A program made the translations under genes and the position numbers. Under the pieces are notes generated by a model. That model saw nothing but the letters and a program-made list of their open reading frames with translations. It was not told the DNA's origin and did no database searches. From Thalassolituus hydrocarboniclasticus (GTDB lineage Bacteria; Pseudomonadota; Gammaproteobacteria; Pseudomonadales; Oceanobacteraceae): a DNA stretch of 64,000 nt. The stretch spans positions 1,952,448-2,016,447 of the forward strand of contig NZ_CP054475.1 in the NCBI RefSeq assembly GCF_025345565.1, given 5' to 3'. This document shows, piece by piece, positions 1 to 9,008 of this stretch; within the stretch, counting starts at the first letter, position 1, and each line of letters opens with the position of its first letter.

Positions 1-677
1 AGATTATGCGGTGCAATCTGCGCCAGCTGGACAAACAGATACTCGCGGTAGCCTTCGGCAGGATAACGGCTCTGGGTGAGGGAGTAGAGCACATTATATT
101 GCCAGTCGTTGCAGTCGTTATCGAATGGTGCTTTTAATGCAAAAGCGACCAGTTCGGTATTTTTATCCGGGCTTGGGGCTTTTTGTAATGTGATTTTTAC
201 CTGCTCACGTACGGCGTCACAGGGGTTTTTACCACCGCTGCCAATAATGGTTGCAATCTGGGTGCTTAAACCATCGGGGTCGACTTCAATTTCCGCTTTC
301 AGGTAGAAACTTTCGCCGTCCCATTTTTCTTCAAGAATTTTTGTTTTGGTCAGCGCGCTGGCAAATGTCTGGTAGTTGGCCTGCACGGTACGGCTGAATT
401 CTTCTTTATCGAGGGTTTCAGTGTTGCTGAAGCTGGATTGTACCTGTACGCCGACTTCTTCAATTAACAGAACCTGAAGTTGCTGCAGAGCGGCTTTGCG
501 GGCGGAAACCTTTGAATCATTTTCGCTGGCGTTGTAGGTGTACTCACGCACCATGGTCATCGACTCGGCACTGGCGCTCTGACTGAATATTGTGCAGATG
601 ATCAGTGCCAGCAGCAGCTGTAAATAAGGCCGCTTGGCTGAATATGCGACGGGCATGATTGATAGGGCTTTGGCCAT
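1..677 (-). CDS. Secreted protein of unknown function (5' part only)
   Basis: This gene runs off the left edge; about 225 N-terminal residues are visible and all are open. Translation of the minus strand from 677 begins MAKALSIMP. A hydrophobic stretch at about residues 19-33 (LQLLLALIICTIFSQ) ends in SASA, a good signal peptidase I site, so the mature protein is probably periplasmic or outer-membrane associated. AAGGA lies 7 bases upstream of the ATG and supports this start. The mature N-terminus (EYTYNASENDSKVSARKAAL, then a helix with GVQV) looks like the small alpha/beta domains in which an Ala/Lys-rich helix follows the first strand, as in LPP20/DUF4384-type proteins. That likeness is an impression, not a family assignment. 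The gene is transcribed in the same direction as rne but lies downstream of the rne terminator. Function unknown. Confidence 0.75.
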   Translation of the reverse strand, partial: MAKALSIMPVAYSAKRPYLQLLLALIICTIFSQSASAESMTMVREYTYNASENDSKVSARKAALQQLQVLLIEEVGVQVQSSFSNTETLDKEEFSRTVQANYQTFASALTKTKILEEKWDGESFYLKAEIEVDPDGLSTQIATIIGSGGKNPCDAVREQVKITLQKAPSPDKNTELVAFALKAPFDNDCNDWQYNVLYSLTQSRYPAEGYREYLFVQLAQIAPHN

Positions 678-781
678 GGATCGTCCTTGCTGAAAATGTC
701 TGATTCGGGGCTGGGGCATGGGTGGGATATTACTGATAACTGTCTCGTCAGTCAGCACTGAAACGTTTTTGCAGGCTATAA

Positions 782-805
782 AAAAACCGCCCGGAGGCGG
801 TTTTT
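782..805 (-). terminator. Rho-independent terminator of rne
   Basis: A 10-bp stem (AAAAACCGCC / GGCGGTTTTT) closes a 4-base loop. Read on the minus strand it is followed by a T run, and it lies 43 bases beyond the rne stop. The symmetric A/T flanks would let it work in both directions. Confidence 0.85.
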
Positions 806-847
806 CAGTCAGCAACCGACGGCGACGTAAGCTGTCGCCTGTCGGTG

Positions 848-3800
848 TTACTTGTTGTGCTCGCCGGCTTCTGCTGCTGTTTCAGCTTCAGTTACCGTAG
901 TGGTTTCTGTCGCTGGTTCAGCGTCAGCTGCAACCACAGGCTCGGCAGCTGGCTCTGCAACGTCTTGCCCGGCTGGTGCTGATACCTGTTCTGCACTGTC
1001 CGCATTGCGGCGGTTGCGCGGATCGTTCGGTGCGCGACCACCTGGGTTGCGACGGCGTCCGCGGCGCGAGCTGCGATCATTACCCTGGGTTGCCGTGGCG
1101 ACTTCTTCCTGAGAGGTCGTTACTTCCGCTTCGGTTGCTTCCGCTTCGGTTGCTTCTGCCGAGGCTTTTTCCGCGGCGGCTGGTTTTTCTTCAGCAACCG
1201 TCACTTCAGGCAGGGAGGCCGTGTCTTCTGCTGGCTGAGCGACAGTGTCCTGCACTTCAGTTGCTTCAGTCGCCTGTACTTCTGCTGTTTGTGTTTCAGC
1301 AGCAGGGGCCTGAGCCTCTGCTGTCTGGGCTTCTGCTGCAGGAGTTTCAGTTGCCGGAGCTTCTGCGGCAGTTTCCTGAGTGGCGGTAGTTTCGGCAGTT
1401 ACTGATTGCTCAGCGGTTTCTGCTTTTGCTTCGCTGACTTCGGCGTTTACTGATTCAGTGTTCGCTGTTTCAGTATTTGCTGCTTCGACAGCAGTTTCTG
1501 CTGCGTTGGCGTCAGAATTGTCCGCAGCACCGTTTTTGGCCGGACGGTCGTCACGGTTACGGTTACGGCGACGGCTGTTGCGCGAACGGCGGGTTGTTTT
1601 TTCACCATTCTCATCAGCGTTGTTTTCGCTGCCCGCATCCGTGCTGTTATCGGCATTGGCAGGAGTTGCTGCATTTTCGCTTACAGCACTATCTGCAACT
1701 ACCACAGCCTGTTCTTCAGCAGCCTGTTCGTTGCTGTTTTCTTCAGTGCTGGCAGCATTCGCCTGGCTGTTGTTGCGCTCGCCGCGTTCATTGCGGTTGC
1801 GACGACGGCGACCTTCCGGACGACCTTCGCTGTTGCGGTTACCGGTTTCAGCGGTTTCGCTCGTAGTTACGTTGCTCGTTTCGGTTTCGGTTACTTCAAC
1901 CTTGTCATTACGGACTTCGTTGCGTGGTGCGCGGTTGCCGCTGCGGTCACGGCGTGGTGCACGTGGCTCGTTGCTGGCTTCGGCTTCATTACGCTCGGCG
2001 CGGTTGTCGTTACGCTCACCGTCATTGCGGCTCTCGTTACGGCTGTCGTTGCGATTGCGGGCAGGGCGCTCATTACGGTTGCGACCGGAACGTTCGCCAC
2101 GACCTTCGTTGCGGTTTTCGCTGCGACTGCCGCGCTCGTTGTCGCCATCGTTACGGTCATCGCGGTTGCGTTCGTTACGATTGCGGTTACGGCCGCGGTC
2201 ACGATCATTGCGGCTGCGCTCGTTACGGTTGCGTTCATTGCGACCGTTAGTGCTTTCTGTGCGGGCTTTTTTCGGTGCAGGTTTTTCTTCCTGTTTTTCA
2301 CCGCCATCAAACAGCGCGGACAGGGCGCTGCCGATTTTGCTCCACAGGCCTTTGCTGGCTGTCGCTTCGCTTGCTGTGGCAACCGGTGCGGCAGCAGGAG
2401 TGCTGTGAGCGCCGGCTTTAACTGCAGCCTGCTGTACTTTGCTGGTTTCGCGGATGGTCAGATCCAGACCGTATTCGGTCTCTTCTTCTTCCATCTTGTG
2501 TTCGTAGCTGACTTCGCCGATCAGGCTGTCATCCGGACGCAGACGCAGTACTTCGTAGTGCGGTGTTTCCATGTTCGGATTCGGAAGAACCACGACTTTA
2601 CTGCCGTGACGGGCTTCGATGCCGGCGATCAGGGTGCGTTTTTCGTTCAGCAGGAAGGTGGCAACGGATACCGGCACAATGGCGCGGATCTGTCCGGTGT
2701 TCTCTTTTGCGGCTTCTTCTTCGATCAGGCGCAGAATTGACAGGCCGGTAGACTGGATATCACGCACAACACCGGTACCGTTACAGCGCGGGCATACGTG
2801 GCCGCTGGTTTCTTCCAGAGACGGACGCAGACGCTGGCGCGACATTTCCATCAGGCCGAAGCGGGAAATACGGCCAACCTGTACGCGGGCACGATCCACT
2901 TCCAGTGCTTTCTTCAGGCGGGTTTCAACTTCGCGCTGATTCTTGCTGGACAGCATGTCGATAAAGTCGATCACTACCAGGCCGCCCATGTCGCGCAGAC
3001 GCAGCTGGCGGGCGATCTCGTCGGCCGCTTCCAGGTTGGTGTTCAGTGCGGTTTCTTCGATATCGGCACCTTTGGTGGCGCGCGCCGAGTTGATATCGAT
3101 AGACACCAGAGCTTCGGTCGGGTCGATAACGATAGAACCACCGGATGGCAGTTTCACTTCGCGCTGGAAAGCCGATTCAATCTGGCTTTCAATCTGATAA
3201 CGGTTGAACAGCGGTACAGCATCGGTGTAGCGCTTGAACTTGTTCTGGTAGTGCGGCATGACCTGCTGCACAAAGCCCAGGGCTTCTTCGTAGGCGGCAT
3301 CGGTGTCGATCAGTACTTCACCAACGTCCTGACGCAGGTAGTCACGGATGGCGCGGATGATAACGTTGCTTTCCTGCAGCAGCAGGCAGGGAGCAGGGCG
3401 TTCATCGGAAGCGCGTTTGATGGCGTCCCACAGGTGAACCAGATAATTCAGGTCAGCCTGCAGCTCTTCGGCGCTGCGGCCAATGCCGGCGGTACGGACG
3501 ATAACGCCCATTTTGTCCGGCACGGTCACGCCTTTCATGGCTTCACGCAGTTCGGTGCGTTCGTCGCCTTCAATGCGGCGGGAGATACCACCGGCACGTG
3601 GATTATTTGGCATCAGTACCAGATAGCGGCCAGCCAGGGATACCTGAGTGGTCAGTGCAGCGCCTTTATTGCCACGCTCTTCTTTGTCGACCTGAATGAT
3701 GACTTCCTGACCTTCGCGCAATACATCTTTGATGTTGATGCGGCCTGGGCCTGGGTCTTTAACAAAGTATTCGCGGGCAATTTCTTTCAGTGGCAGAAAG

Positions 3801-3997
3801 CCGTGACGCTCAGCACCGAAGTCGACAAACGCGGCTTCCAGGCTGGGTTCGATGCGGGTGATTTTACCTTTATAGACATTGGACTTCTTCTGCTCGCGGG
3901 AGCCGGACTCAATATCGAGGTCGTAGAGTTTCTGGCCATCTACAAGGGCTACACGCAACTCTTCAGGCTGAGTTGCATTGATAAGCATTCTTTTCAT
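848..3997 (-). CDS. rne: Ribonuclease E
   Basis: This is the essential endoribonuclease of mRNA decay and rRNA/tRNA processing and the scaffold of the degradosome; it acts at the inner membrane. The 1049-residue protein starts [10 protein letters not shown], as in E. coli. An S1 domain lies at about residues 35-120, and the DNase I-like catalytic part carries the metal-binding Asp301 (in VSIDINS) and Asp344 (in VVIDFID). The zinc link CPRC (Cys402, Cys405) joins the protomers. From about residue 520 the protein is disordered: first Arg/Asn/Glu-rich repeats of the NRNERN type, expected to bind RNA, then a long Ala/Glu/Thr-rich stretch, then a basic patch and an acidic tail. Divergent from rluC, as in E. 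coli and Pseudomonas. The long leader suggests the autoregulation known for this gene. The catalytic half is certain; the tail is too simple in sequence to assign partner-binding sites. Confidence 0.98.
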   Translation of the reverse strand: MKRMLINATQPEELRVALVDGQKLYDLDIESGSREQKKSNVYKGKITRIEPSLEAAFVDFGAERHGFLPLKEIAREYFVKDPGPGRINIKDVLREGQEVIIQVDKEERGNKGAALTTQVSLAGRYLVLMPNNPRAGGISRRIEGDERTELREAMKGVTVPDKMGVIVRTAGIGRSAEELQADLNYLVHLWDAIKRASDERPAPCLLLQESNVIIRAIRDYLRQDVGEVLIDTDAAYEEALGFVQQVMPHYQNKFKRYTDAVPLFNRYQIESQIESAFQREVKLPSGGSIVIDPTEALVSIDINSARATKGADIEETALNTNLEAADEIARQLRLRDMGGLVVIDFIDMLSSKNQREVETRLKKALEVDRARVQVGRISRFGLMEMSRQRLRPSLEETSGHVCPRCNGTGVVRDIQSTGLSILRLIEEEAAKENTGQIRAIVPVSVATFLLNEKRTLIAGIEARHGSKVVVLPNPNMETPHYEVLRLRPDDSLIGEVSYEHKMEEEETEYGLDLTIRETSKVQQAAVKAGAHSTPAAAPVATASEATASKGLWSKIGSALSALFDGGEKQEEKPAPKKARTESTNGRNERNRNERSRNDRDRGRNRNRNERNRDDRNDGDNERGSRSENRNEGRGERSGRNRNERPARNRNDSRNESRNDGERNDNRAERNEAEASNEPRAPRRDRSGNRAPRNEVRNDKVEVTETETSNVTTSETAETGNRNSEGRPEGRRRRNRNERGERNNSQANAASTEENSNEQAAEEQAVVVADSAVSENAATPANADNSTDAGSENNADENGEKTTRRSRNSRRRNRNRDDRPAKNGAADNSDANAAETAVEAANTETANTESVNAEVSEAKAETAEQSVTAETTATQETAAEAPATETPAAEAQTAEAQAPAAETQTAEVQATEATEVQDTVAQPAEDTASLPEVTVAEEKPAAAEKASAEATEAEATEAEVTTSQEEVATATQGNDRSSRRGRRRNPGGRAPNDPRNRRNADSAEQVSAPAGQDVAEPAAEPVVAADAEPATETTTVTEAETAAEAGEHNK

Positions 3998-4387
3998 GCT
4001 GTACGTTAAGCTCGTTCTGGCAACGTACCGGCTGGCAATGCCGGACTATTCCGGCCACTACCAAAATATTTATGGGTGCTTTGCAGCAGTTGTCAGCGCC
4101 GTTTTCGGGTCGCCTGACCTGTCTCGCAGTGGTGCCTCTGGTTTGTTGTGCACCAACACTGTCCATAATTTGATAATGCGAGATTGCCCGCAGGTCGCTG
4201 CGTGGTTTATCTCACTGGGCGGGCGGCCATGGGCCTGCGCTCGCCGTAATTATTCGTCAGGAAGAGTTTTAACAGTATGTCTTCTTCCTTATACTCTGCC
4301 GCTTGATCGGCCTGGCCTCGCCTTTCGGCTGATCTTGATCGTCGGCTGGGTTGTACGCTTTCTCTGTGCCGACCAAGGCCGTGGGCG
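3998..4387 (-). promoter_or_regulatory. Long 5' leader of rne
   Basis: No credible gene fills the 464 bp between rne and rluC. If rne starts at the promoter centred near 4400, its mRNA has a leader of about 385 nt. In E. coli a leader of similar length (361 nt) contains hairpins that RNase E itself cleaves to limit its own synthesis. A clear hairpin is visible at 4040-4055 (6-bp stem GCCGGA/TCCGGC with a 4-base loop), and the region is rich in further GC-rich complementary segments. The regulatory role is inferred by analogy. The start of the divergent rluC transcript must also lie in this interval, but I see no convincing promoter for it. Confidence 0.55.
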
Positions 4388-4416
4388 AATATAGCAACAT
4401 TGGTTGCGCCCCGCAA
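4388..4416 (-). promoter_or_regulatory. Sigma-70 promoter for rne
   Basis: On the minus strand TTGCGG (-35, 4411-4416) and TATATT (-10, 4388-4393) are separated by exactly 17 bases. It points toward rne and predicts a start near 4381. Confidence 0.65.
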
Positions 4417-4461
4417 ATGCCATACCACAAATAAATCCGCCGCCTGGGCTGCTTTGAACCT

Positions 4462-5430
4462 ATGTCAAATCACGAAATCGATACCGGTAAAGTATCGCTG
4501 TTGACGGTGACCGCCGATAACGATGGTCAGCGTGTCGATAATTTTCTTATCTCCGTATTAAAAGGTGTGCCCAAGACTCTGGTGTACCGCATCATCCGCA
4601 AGGGCGAGGTGCGGGTAAATAAAGGAAGAGTGAAGGCGGATACCCGTCTGGCGTCTGGTGATGTGGTGCGGGTGCCGCCGCTGCGTATCGCCGAGCGCGA
4701 TGAAACGCCGGATGTGTCACCGGCGCTGCAGGAGATTCTGCAGAATGCCATCCTGCATGAAGATGATGGTCTTCTGGTGGTGAACAAGCCCCATGGGCTG
4801 GCCGTGCATGGCGGCAGCGGGGTTAATCTGGGGTTGATTGAAGCCTTGCGCAAAATGCGCCCGGATCATCGTTTTCTTGAGCTGGTGCATCGCCTCGATC
4901 GTGATACCTCGGGCGTTATTATGATTGCCAAAAAGCGTTCAGTGCTGACGGCTTTGCAGCGTATGCTGGCGAATAAATCAGGCATCAGTAAAAAGTATCT
5001 GGCCATGGTGCACGGGCATTGGCCTGCCTCTGTGACCGAAGTGCGTGAACCGCTGCTGCGTTTTGAGCGCCAGTCCGGTGAGCGCATGGTGATGGTGAGT
5101 CCGGAAGGTAAAGCCTCCCTGACCAAAACCACATTAAAGGCCTCGGGGCCGCATTACTCATTAATAGAAGCAGAGCCGGTGACCGGGCGTACCCATCAGA
5201 TCCGGGTGCACTGTCAGTTTCAGGGCTGCAGCATTGCCGGTGATGTGAAGTACTGCGACCGTTCGCAGCAGGATATCGACAAGCGTCAGGGGGTTAAACG
5301 TTTGTTTTTGCATGCCTGGCAGCTGTCTTTCCGCCATCCGGACAGTGGCGAGCGCCTGCAGATCAGTGCGCTGCCGGACGATGAATTCAGCAGCATCTTA
5401 AAGAAGGTGGGGTGTGAGTTTGCGCTTTAA
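4462..5430 (+). CDS. rluC: 23S rRNA pseudouridine synthase RluC
   Basis: Converts uridines 955, 2504 and 2580 (E. coli numbering) of 23S rRNA to pseudouridine. The 322-residue protein has an N-terminal S4 RNA-binding domain (about residues 21-80) followed by the RluA-type catalytic domain. The signature HRLDRDTSG sits at 143-151, with Asp146 as the catalytic residue. Length matches the family (E. coli 319). It is divergent from rne, the usual arrangement in gammaproteobacteria, and its last 17 bases overlap the HAD phosphatase gene, so the two are probably translated from one transcript. The ATG at 4462 has no strong Shine-Dalgarno sequence, but the protein start aligns with known RluC. The choice of RluC over RluD or RluA rests on neighbourhood and overall resemblance. 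Confidence 0.93.
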   Translation: MSNHEIDTGKVSLLTVTADNDGQRVDNFLISVLKGVPKTLVYRIIRKGEVRVNKGRVKADTRLASGDVVRVPPLRIAERDETPDVSPALQEILQNAILHEDDGLLVVNKPHGLAVHGGSGVNLGLIEALRKMRPDHRFLELVHRLDRDTSGVIMIAKKRSVLTALQRMLANKSGISKKYLAMVHGHWPASVTEVREPLLRFERQSGERMVMVSPEGKASLTKTTLKASGPHYSLIEAEPVTGRTHQIRVHCQFQGCSIAGDVKYCDRSQQDIDKRQGVKRLFLHAWQLSFRHPDSGERLQISALPDDEFSSILKKVGCEFAL

Positions 5431-6073
5431 ACTGATTATTTTTGATTGGGACGGTACGCTGGTCGACTCCACCCAGCGCATTGTTGACAGTATGCAGCAG
5501 GCCGCCGGCGAGGTGGGGCTGCCGCAGGTGCCAGATGCTGCAGTGCAGAACATCATTGGTCTTGGTTTGCCGGAGGCGCTGCGTACGGTATGGCCGGCGA
5601 TTGACGAGCCGCAATTGCAGACCATGACTCAGGTGTATGCGCGCTATTTTGTCGCTGACAGTCAGGTTGCCATGGGCTTCTTTCCCGGAACTCCGGAGTT
5701 TCTGGAGGGTCTGGTTGAGCGGGGTTATTTACTGGCGGTTGCCACCGGCAAAAGCCGGCGCGGACTCGACCGGATGCTGCGCGACCTGAAAATAGGGCAC
5801 AGATTCGCTGCGACCCGTTGTGCCGATGAAACCCGCTCGAAGCCACATCCGCTTATGCTCAGGGAATTGCTGAGTGAGCTGAATGTGGCGCCGGATGAGG
5901 CACTGATGGTCGGTGACACCACGTACGACCTGGATATGGCCAATGCTGCTGGCATGGCTTCTGTTGCCATGGGGCATGGCGCGCACGATGATCAGGTGCT
6001 TCTGGCTTGTGGTCCATTGGCCATCTGCCATAGCATTCAAGAACTTAACGACTGGATACGTATTAATGGATAA
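5414..6073 (+). CDS. HAD-family phosphatase (phosphoglycolate phosphatase-like)
   Basis: A 219-residue hydrolase of HAD subfamily IA. Motif I is FDWDGTLVDS, with the nucleophile Asp11 and general acid Asp13. The cap domain covers about residues 18-85. The segment ATGKSRRGLD holds the motif II Thr, and VGDTTYDLDMA is motif IV with its metal-binding acidic residues. The family removes phosphate from small metabolites; 2-phosphoglycolate is one possible substrate, but this branch is not specific enough to say. The start is a GTG at 5414 inside the rluC reading frame, preceded by AAGAAGGTGG. The 17-base overlap with rluC and the 8-base overlap with sppA indicate translational coupling. The same gene sits between rluC and sppA in Pseudomonas. 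Confidence 0.88.
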   Translation: MSLRFKLIIFDWDGTLVDSTQRIVDSMQQAAGEVGLPQVPDAAVQNIIGLGLPEALRTVWPAIDEPQLQTMTQVYARYFVADSQVAMGFFPGTPEFLEGLVERGYLLAVATGKSRRGLDRMLRDLKIGHRFAATRCADETRSKPHPLMLRELLSELNVAPDEALMVGDTTYDLDMANAAGMASVAMGHGAHDDQVLLACGPLAICHSIQELNDWIRING

Positions 6074-7052
6074 CGACAACCTCAATCAGAATCAGCCGGC
6101 AAGCCGTCCGGACGATAACAGCAAAGAATGGAAGCTGATCGAGAAAGTGCTGATGGATATGCAGGGCGAGCAGAAGCGTGCCCGTCGCTGGGGTATTTTC
6201 TTTAAAGCGCTCACCTTTATTTACCTGTTCGCCATTGTCTGGCTGCTGCGTATGCCGGGTGAACATGGCGCAGAAATGTTGCCGGAAGATAATTATGCGG
6301 CCGTGGTTGAGGTGAATGGTGTGATCGCTGCCGATCAGGATGCCAGTGCCGATGCCATCATTGGTGCCTTGCGTGATGCCTTTGATGATGAAAAGGCACT
6401 GGGGGTGATTCTGCGTATTAACAGCCCGGGTGGCAGTCCGGTACAGGCCGGTTACGTCTATGATGAAATCAAACGCCTGAAAGAAACCCGTCCGGATTTT
6501 CCTGTGTATGCGGTGATTATGGATCTGGGTGCTTCCGGCGCTTACTACATTGCCGCGGCGGCGGATGAAATCTATGCCGACAAAGCCAGTCTGGTGGGTT
6601 CTATCGGTGTAGTGGGTTCCGGTTTTGGTTTTGTGAAAGCGATGGAGAAATTCGGCGTGGAGCGTCGCCAGTATACTGCCGGTGAACATAAAGGCTTCCT
6701 TGATCCTTTCCTGCCTGAGAATGAAGATGAAAAAGCCTTCTGGCAGGGCGTGCTCAAGGTCACCCATAAGCAGTTTATCGAGCAGGTAAAGCTGGGTCGC
6801 GGTGAGCGCCTGAAAGATGATCCGAATCTGTTTTCTGGTCTGGTGTGGTCTGGTGAGCAGGCGCTGGATCTGGGGCTGATTGACGGGCTGGCATCCAGCA
6901 GTCAGATTGCCCGGGAGAAACTGAATACCGAAGAGCTGGTTAACTTTACCTATCAGCCAAGCCCCTGGGATGAGCTGGTTAAACGCTTCGGTGCAAGTAT
7001 GGGGCGTGGCTTTGCGACGCTGCTGACTGAGCAGACTCTGAGTCTGCGTTAA
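6066..7052 (+). CDS. sppA: Signal peptide peptidase SppA (S49 family, single-domain form)
   Basis: Inner-membrane serine protease that degrades cleaved signal peptides. The 328-residue protein has a cytoplasmic N-terminus, one transmembrane segment (about residues 44-61), then the S49 domain facing the periplasm. The Ser/Lys dyad is visible as Ser157 (in GASGAYY) and Lys209 (in AGEHKGF). Their spacing of 52 is the same as in Bacillus subtilis SppA (Ser147/Lys199). This is the short form; E. coli SppA is a double-length tandem version. The reading frame is open upstream to 5913, but the ATG at 6066 gives the natural N-terminus and an 8-base overlap with the HAD gene. Operon position as in Pseudomonas. 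Confidence 0.93.
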   Translation: MDNDNLNQNQPASRPDDNSKEWKLIEKVLMDMQGEQKRARRWGIFFKALTFIYLFAIVWLLRMPGEHGAEMLPEDNYAAVVEVNGVIAADQDASADAIIGALRDAFDDEKALGVILRINSPGGSPVQAGYVYDEIKRLKETRPDFPVYAVIMDLGASGAYYIAAAADEIYADKASLVGSIGVVGSGFGFVKAMEKFGVERRQYTAGEHKGFLDPFLPENEDEKAFWQGVLKVTHKQFIEQVKLGRGERLKDDPNLFSGLVWSGEQALDLGLIDGLASSSQIAREKLNTEELVNFTYQPSPWDELVKRFGASMGRGFATLLTEQTLSLR

Positions 7053-7082
7053 ATAATTTTGACAGAGGGGCTTTGCGTACCT

Positions 7083-7619
7083 ATGATGTCGCGCACTATG
7101 GCAGAGGCTCAGCTTCCCAAGCGTGTTGATGCGGTAAAACTGGTTACTGTTGGACAGCAATTCAGTGCCGATATTGACAGCAAACAGCTAACCAGGCTTA
7201 ACGAAGCAGTCGAAGACTGCGTCGCTCCGGTTCACTGCGAAATTCGTTTCGAACGTGATCAGGAAAAGCACCGGTTACTGCAGGGTAGCTGTAATACAAG
7301 TGTTGTCATGATCTGTCAGCGCTGTCTCGGGAATGTCACCATTCCTGTGGAAAGCAGCTTTCAGCTGGGACTTGTATTTGACGATGATCAGGCCAAGCAA
7401 TTACCGAAACGGTTTGAGCCGGTCGAAGTTGACGAAAATGGTCAGCTGGATCTGTGGTCAGTGATGGAAGACGAAGTGCTGCTGGCACTGCCCATGTTTC
7501 CAACACACCCGGAAGGCGATTGTCAGTTTAAGCAACCTGAGTCGAAGCCGGAAACAACAGATTCAGACGACAAACGACCCAACCCGTTTGACGTTTTAGC
7601 TAAGCTCAAACAGAAATAG
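7083..7619 (+). CDS. yceD: YceD/DUF177 protein, 23S rRNA accumulation protein
   Basis: DUF177 protein coded just before rpmF, as in nearly all bacteria that have it. In E. coli YceD is needed for normal 23S rRNA accumulation. The family core is present: a CQRC motif in a beta-rich segment near residue 80, the acidic block ending in VEDEVLLALP, and the C-terminal NPFDVLAKLK signature. The start is uncertain. GAGGGG at 7065-7070 best serves the ATG at 7083, though the spacing of 12 is long. The ATG at 7098 (MAEAQLPKRVD) aligns better with the E. coli N-terminus. A TTG at 7059 would also be in frame but lies upstream of the ribosome site. Twenty bases separate the stop from rpmF. Confidence 0.9.
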   Translation: MMSRTMAEAQLPKRVDAVKLVTVGQQFSADIDSKQLTRLNEAVEDCVAPVHCEIRFERDQEKHRLLQGSCNTSVVMICQRCLGNVTIPVESSFQLGLVFDDDQAKQLPKRFEPVEVDENGQLDLWSVMEDEVLLALPMFPTHPEGDCQFKQPESKPETTDSDDKRPNPFDVLAKLKQK

Positions 7620-7639
7620 CGAATAGTTAGGAGCCTAAA

Positions 7640-7825
7640 ATGGCGGTTCAGCAAAACAAAGTAACTCGTTCCAAGCGTGGCATGCGTCGTTCACACGATG
7701 CACTGGACACTGCAGCAATGGCACTGTCTACCGATCCGACTTCTGGTGAAACTCACCGTCGTCACCACGTAAGCGCTGACGGTTTCTACCGTGGCAAAAA
7801 AGTCGTGGAGACTGGCAACAACTAA
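7640..7825 (+). CDS. rpmF: 50S ribosomal protein L32
   Basis: A 61-residue basic protein beginning [20 protein letters not shown], the L32 signature. It lies between yceD and plsX as in most proteobacteria. It is the cysteine-free form, without the zinc ribbon found in some bacteria. A strong ribosome site (AGGAG, 7629-7633) precedes the ATG, as expected for a ribosomal protein. The stop codon is one base before the plsX start, so plsX is probably translated by reinitiation. Confidence 0.98.
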   Translation: MAVQQNKVTRSKRGMRRSHDALDTAAMALSTDPTSGETHRRHHVSADGFYRGKKVVETGNN

Positions 7826-7826
7826 T

Positions 7827-8831
7827 ATGTTTACCGTTGCGGTAGATGTAATGGGCGGGGACTTAGGTCCCCGCGTTGCGTTTCAGGCCTGTAAGAAATT
7901 CCTTAAGTCGCGCCCGGATGTTCATCTGATTGTGGCGGTGACTCAGGACTTCGCTGATGAAGCGGAGTCGTTCTTTGCTTCCCGTAAATCGCGGGTGCGC
8001 ATTCTCCTTTGTGAAACCCAGATATCCATGCAGGACAAGCCCGCGCAAATGCTGCGTCAGGGGTTGAAATCCACCATGGCTGCCGTGCTGCATGAATATC
8101 AGCAGGGGCGCGCACAGGGTGTGCTTTCTGTTGGCAATACCGGGGCACTGATGGTGCTTGCCCGTCACCTGCTGGGAATGCTGCCCGGTCTTGACCGTCC
8201 GGCGCTGGCAACCCAGTTGCCCACGCGCAAAAAACCACTGCTGATGCTCGATCTGGGTGCCAATTTAGGTGTCAGCGCTGATCAGCTGGTGCAGTTTGCC
8301 TGTATCGGTGCCGCCTGGAGTTGCACTCAGTGCGCCACGGCGCCACGCCTTGGTCTGCTGAATGTCGGTCGCGAATCAACCAAGGGGACGGATAATGTGC
8401 GTCATGCGGCCGAACAGCTGCAGCGTATTATGCCGGACTACTATGTCGGCTTTTACGAAGGTGATGACCTGTACCGCGGCGAGCTGGATGTACTGGTAAC
8501 CGATGGTTTTGCCGGCAATATCGCCCTGAAGGCCAGCGAAGGCTTGTCGGAATGGCTCAGTGAGCAGCTGCAGAGCGAATTCCGCAATACCTGGTTTTTG
8601 CGCTGGCTGTCATTCCTCTGGGCGCCGGCCATCGGTCGTATTGAGCGGCGCATCTCACCGGCCCGTCATGGTGGTGCTTTGCTGCTGGGTCTGGATGGCG
8701 TGGTGGTCAAAACCCACGGCAAGTCGGACGAGCGTGCTTATCGTTATGCGCTCGAATACCTGCTGCAGAAAGTTGAGCGTTTTGATAAGCCGCAACTGCT
8801 GGCTGAGCTTAATCGTCTGCAAAATCACTGA
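7827..8831 (+). CDS. plsX: Phosphate acyltransferase PlsX
   Basis: Converts acyl-ACP to acyl-phosphate, which PlsY uses to acylate glycerol-3-phosphate in phospholipid synthesis. It is a peripheral inner-membrane enzyme. The 334-residue protein starts MFTVAVDVMGGDLGP, the invariant N-terminal DxMGGD motif, and contains SVGNTGALM and DGFAGNIALK, both typical of PlsX. The frame is open further upstream into rpmF, but the ATG at 7827, one base after the rpmF stop, matches the family start. No separate ribosome site is visible, consistent with coupling to rpmF. A gap of 177 bases follows before fabD. Confidence 0.95.
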   Translation: MFTVAVDVMGGDLGPRVAFQACKKFLKSRPDVHLIVAVTQDFADEAESFFASRKSRVRILLCETQISMQDKPAQMLRQGLKSTMAAVLHEYQQGRAQGVLSVGNTGALMVLARHLLGMLPGLDRPALATQLPTRKKPLLMLDLGANLGVSADQLVQFACIGAAWSCTQCATAPRLGLLNVGRESTKGTDNVRHAAEQLQRIMPDYYVGFYEGDDLYRGELDVLVTDGFAGNIALKASEGLSEWLSEQLQSEFRNTWFLRWLSFLWAPAIGRIERRISPARHGGALLLGLDGVVVKTHGKSDERAYRYALEYLLQKVERFDKPQLLAELNRLQNH

Positions 8832-8871
8832 GCGGTGAATCTGATTCAATAATATTGTGCATTGTTGACTA

Positions 8872-8900
8872 TTTATTGTAACAATTGCTCTCCATATTAT
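8872..8900 (+). promoter_or_regulatory. Possible internal promoter before fabD
   Basis: An AT-rich stretch between plsX and fabD contains TATTAT (8895-8900), a good -10, with a poor -35 (TTTATT) 17 bases upstream. It would give fabD-fabG-acpP their own start. Weak evidence; the operon could also be read through from rluC. Confidence 0.3.
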
Positions 8901-9008
8901 GTGTCCGGCTTTCGGCACTGATGTTGGAACGCAATTGATAGCGCGTATTCAGAAACGTTATTCAGAATTCGTACAACAGTGATTTTTACCGTGAATACAG
9001 GGCAAGTG

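Noticed and set aside
1380-4009. Long plus-strand open frames (342 and 403 residues) opposite rne
   Set aside because: They mirror the repetitive Arg/Asn and Ala/Glu coding of rne and have low-complexity products without a ribosome site; rne on the other strand is certain.
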